Assembly: GCF_001049895.1 (NCBI RefSeq)
Contig: NZ_CVPE01000006.1
Location: 245,008-309,007 of the forward strand
DNA: 64,000 nt
From: Rubeoparvulum massiliense
GTDB taxonomy: Bacteria > Bacillota > Bacilli > Rubeoparvulales > Rubeoparvulaceae
Direction: 5' to 3'
Made by a program: the position numbers and the translations under genes
Shown: in pieces, positions 62,530 through 64,000 of the stretch
Numbering within the stretch: the first letter of the stretch is position 1
How the letters are laid out: the number at the start of each line of letters is the position of its first letter
The notes under the pieces: model-generated
The model's input: the letters and a program-made list of their open reading frames with translations, nothing else
What the model was told of the DNA's origin: nothing
Databases searched by the model: none

Positions 62530-63054
62530 ATGATCGATTTAGAAACGGGAAGATTTGTCTTACGAGAGGGAGTTGAGCTGTATCCAGGCATGACAAGAGA
62601 GGATTTCTTTCAATCCCCATTGTATGCTACTGAGCTCTATCATGAATCGGATAAGGAAGATCCGAAAGAACCTAGTTATTTTCTTAAGATCCAAAATATC
62701 GATGGCTATGAAATGAGTCTCGATCTTTATTTTTCCAAGCATGATTATCTTATTGAAATTGATATCACAAAGCCTGAATTCTATAACTGGCCCAATTGGC
62801 CTGAGGATGTCAGTGAAGAAGAGTATGCATACGCCATTAAACGCTATAATGATCAATTTTTAGCAAGCCAGATCCAGGGAAGTCTTCGTGAAGGAACAGA
62901 GCTATGGTTTGATTATATGTGGGGTTCTATTACCTCTTCTATCAGTTTGAGGCATACTCCAAGTGTCAAAATTACGATACGTTATGACGAGATCCCTTTT
63001 TTAGAAGCAAAAGGAATGAAGTTTGATGATATTGATATTCTAGATCTCTATTAG
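62530..63054 (+). CDS. Protein of unknown function, tandem copy 1
   Basis: This 174-residue soluble acidic protein starts MIDLETGRFVLREGVELYPG and contains MTREDFFQSPLY and DYMWGSITSSISLRH. GGAGG lies 8 bases before the ATG. No family with known role was recognised; the size, the acidity and the tandem copies beside an IS element are reminiscent of immunity-type proteins, which is only a suggestion. Confidence 0.7.
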   Translation: MIDLETGRFVLREGVELYPGMTREDFFQSPLYATELYHESDKEDPKEPSYFLKIQNIDGYEMSLDLYFSKHDYLIEIDITKPEFYNWPNWPEDVSEEEYAYAIKRYNDQFLASQIQGSLREGTELWFDYMWGSITSSISLRHTPSVKITIRYDEIPFLEAKGMKFDDIDILDLY

Positions 63055-63096
63055 AAAAGACTATAAGGAACTAACAGTTTGAAGGAGGTACCATCC

Positions 63097-63621
63097 ATGA
63101 TCGATTTTGAAACGGGAAGATTTGTTTTACGAGAGGGAGTTGAACTGTATCCTGGCATGACGAGAGAGGACTTCTTTCAATCCCCATTGTATGCTACTGA
63201 GCTCTATCATGAGACCAACAAGGAGAAACCAAAGAAAAGGAGCTATTTTTTGAAACCTCAAAATATCGATGGCTTTGTAATGAGTATCACGATATATCTT
63301 TCAAGTCATGATTATATTGATGAAGTAAAAATCACAAAGCCTGAATTTTATGACTGGCCCAATTGGCCTGAGGATGTCAGTGAAGAAGAGTATGCATACG
63401 CCATTAAACGTTATAACGATCAATTTTTAGCAAGTCAGATCCAGGGAAGTCTTCGTGAAGGAAAAGAACTGTGGTTTGATTATATGTGGGGTTCCATTAC
63501 CTCTTCCATCAGTTTGAGGCATACTCCAAGTGTCAAAATTACGATACGTTATGACGAGATCCCTTTTTTAGAAGCAAAAGGAATGAAGTTTGATGATATT
63601 GATATTCTAGATCTCTATTAA
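63097..63621 (+). CDS. Protein of unknown function, tandem copy 2
   Basis: This 174-residue protein is a near copy of the preceding gene product. The first 40 and last 80 residues are almost identical, while about 45-85 differ (KPKKRSYFLKPQNIDGFVM versus DPKEPSYFLKIQNIDGYEM, and the following strand). The ATG at 63097 shares the duplicated ribosome binding site. Diversification of the middle suggests selection on that face. Confidence 0.7.
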   Translation: MIDFETGRFVLREGVELYPGMTREDFFQSPLYATELYHETNKEKPKKRSYFLKPQNIDGFVMSITIYLSSHDYIDEVKITKPEFYDWPNWPEDVSEEEYAYAIKRYNDQFLASQIQGSLREGKELWFDYMWGSITSSISLRHTPSVKITIRYDEIPFLEAKGMKFDDIDILDLY

Positions 63622-63858
63622 TGGTGACCATATGAGGTATGACATAATAGATGAAGGAAAATAACAACAGACTTAGAAAAGGATAATATGATGGTATTAT
63701 CGCTATAGATACCAATACGGATGTCGCTTAGAACTTCAAAGGGATATTTTAGTGAACACGGAAGGTCGAGCGACGAGGTTGGAAAATTAGGGAGATGTTC
63801 CCCATAAAGTAAAACTATTTCTTAAAGATGCTTTACTAATAAGATTCTTACACCAATA
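63622..63858. other. Spacer without recognisable genes
   Basis: I see only very short open frames and no promoter or RNA gene signal in this stretch. Confidence 0.4.
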
Positions 63859-63900
63859 TAACAAATCCCCTCACCAAGCCTAGTAGGGGGATTTGTTATA
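63859..63900. terminator. Intrinsic terminator
   Basis: AACAAATCCCC and GGGGATTTGTT form an 11-bp stem with a 16-base loop. Only AT-rich sequence without a gene follows to the window end. Confidence 0.65.
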
Positions 63901-64000
63901 CTAATTTAGAATTGAGAGTGTCTAAGCTCAAATCAGTTAGGTCCAATTACGAGCATGAGTAAAGCGAGGACAAAACAAATATACTCCCAGTATTTTATAT

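Larger units (their letters stand above)
62517..63621 (+). repeat. Tandem gene duplication, unit of 567 bases
   Basis: The segment from GGAGGTACCATCCATGATCG through the coding end is present twice (starts at 62517 and 63084), nearly identical at both ends and most divergent in the middle third. Confidence 0.85.

Noticed and set aside
1..64000. CRISPR arrays, rRNA, tRNA, plasmid or phage replication modules
   Set aside because: I looked for regular repeats, conserved RNA cores and hallmark proteins and found none that I could support.

Overview
The window looks like a chromosomal segment of a Firmicute of the order Bacillales. Supporting signs are strong AGGAGG-type ribosome binding sites, frequent TTG and GTG starts, a CcpA-type cre candidate, cobalamin and TPP riboswitches placed before intrinsic terminators, and typical Bacillales families (DUF2515/YppC, DUF378, DUF2325, a CblS-like alpha-ribazole kinase). 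I cannot name the species. I recognised no rRNA, tRNA, CRISPR array or prophage.

Layout. 1-2009: an NCS1 nucleobase-type permease (5' cut by the window edge) and a PfkB kinase. 2033-2463: an IS200/IS605-type element with both ends but no transposase. 2.8-7.9 kb: chemoreceptor, SNase/lamin-tail lipoprotein, small lipoprotein and small membrane proteins. 8.0-15.3 kb: MerR/B12-binding regulator, AAC(3)-family acetyltransferase, YeiH transporter overlapping a convergent LysR gene, lipoprotein and a DUF2325 protein. 15.3-25.6 kb: an isochorismatase relic, then a histidine utilisation region (hutU, hutI, hutG) interrupted by a DcuC-family transporter, a carbamoylase-type M20 amidase and two tandem AbgB-like M20 amidohydrolases. 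25.7-33.4 kb: a cobalamin-riboswitch operon for late B12 assembly and salvage, in which CobQ has lost its glutamine amidotransferase domain.

33.9-41.9 kb: an alcohol dehydrogenase, then the most notable locus. It is a compact thiazole/oxazole-modified peptide (TOMM/LAP) cluster made of a 36-residue precursor with core WCCCCYFCTSTGS, a SagC/ThiF-like partner, a YcaO cyclodehydratase, a SagB-type dehydrogenase, an M16 peptidase and a two-gene ABC exporter. The precursor resembles plantazolicin at the leader end and streptolysin S in the core. The genes are translationally coupled, start from a recognisable promoter and end at a strong terminator.

42-49.4 kb: two secreted proteins with acidic-repeat-like motifs, a two-component system, YppC, SfsA and a TPR protein. 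49.4-54.6 kb: a methyltransferase, two beta-lactamase-fold serine hydrolases around a MazG-like protein, a glycerate kinase/gluconate permease fusion relic and a DinB-like protein. 54.7-58.6 kb: a TPP-riboswitch operon encoding a thiamine-precursor ABC transporter, a thiamine-binding protein and a TatD-family hydrolase. 58.6-61.3 kb: an RCC1-repeat lipoprotein and the 3' scar of a lost paralogue. 61.5-62.5 kb: a collapsed IS605 element (tnpA and tnpB remnants), followed by tandem duplicated genes of unknown function.

A recurring theme is loss of gene interiors with the ends kept: the isochorismatase relic, CobQ, the glxK/gntP fusion, the IS605 remnant and the RCC1 scar. This suggests ongoing deletion-driven reduction in this genome. 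Residue positions are approximate, and family calls rest on recognised motifs, not on database searches.
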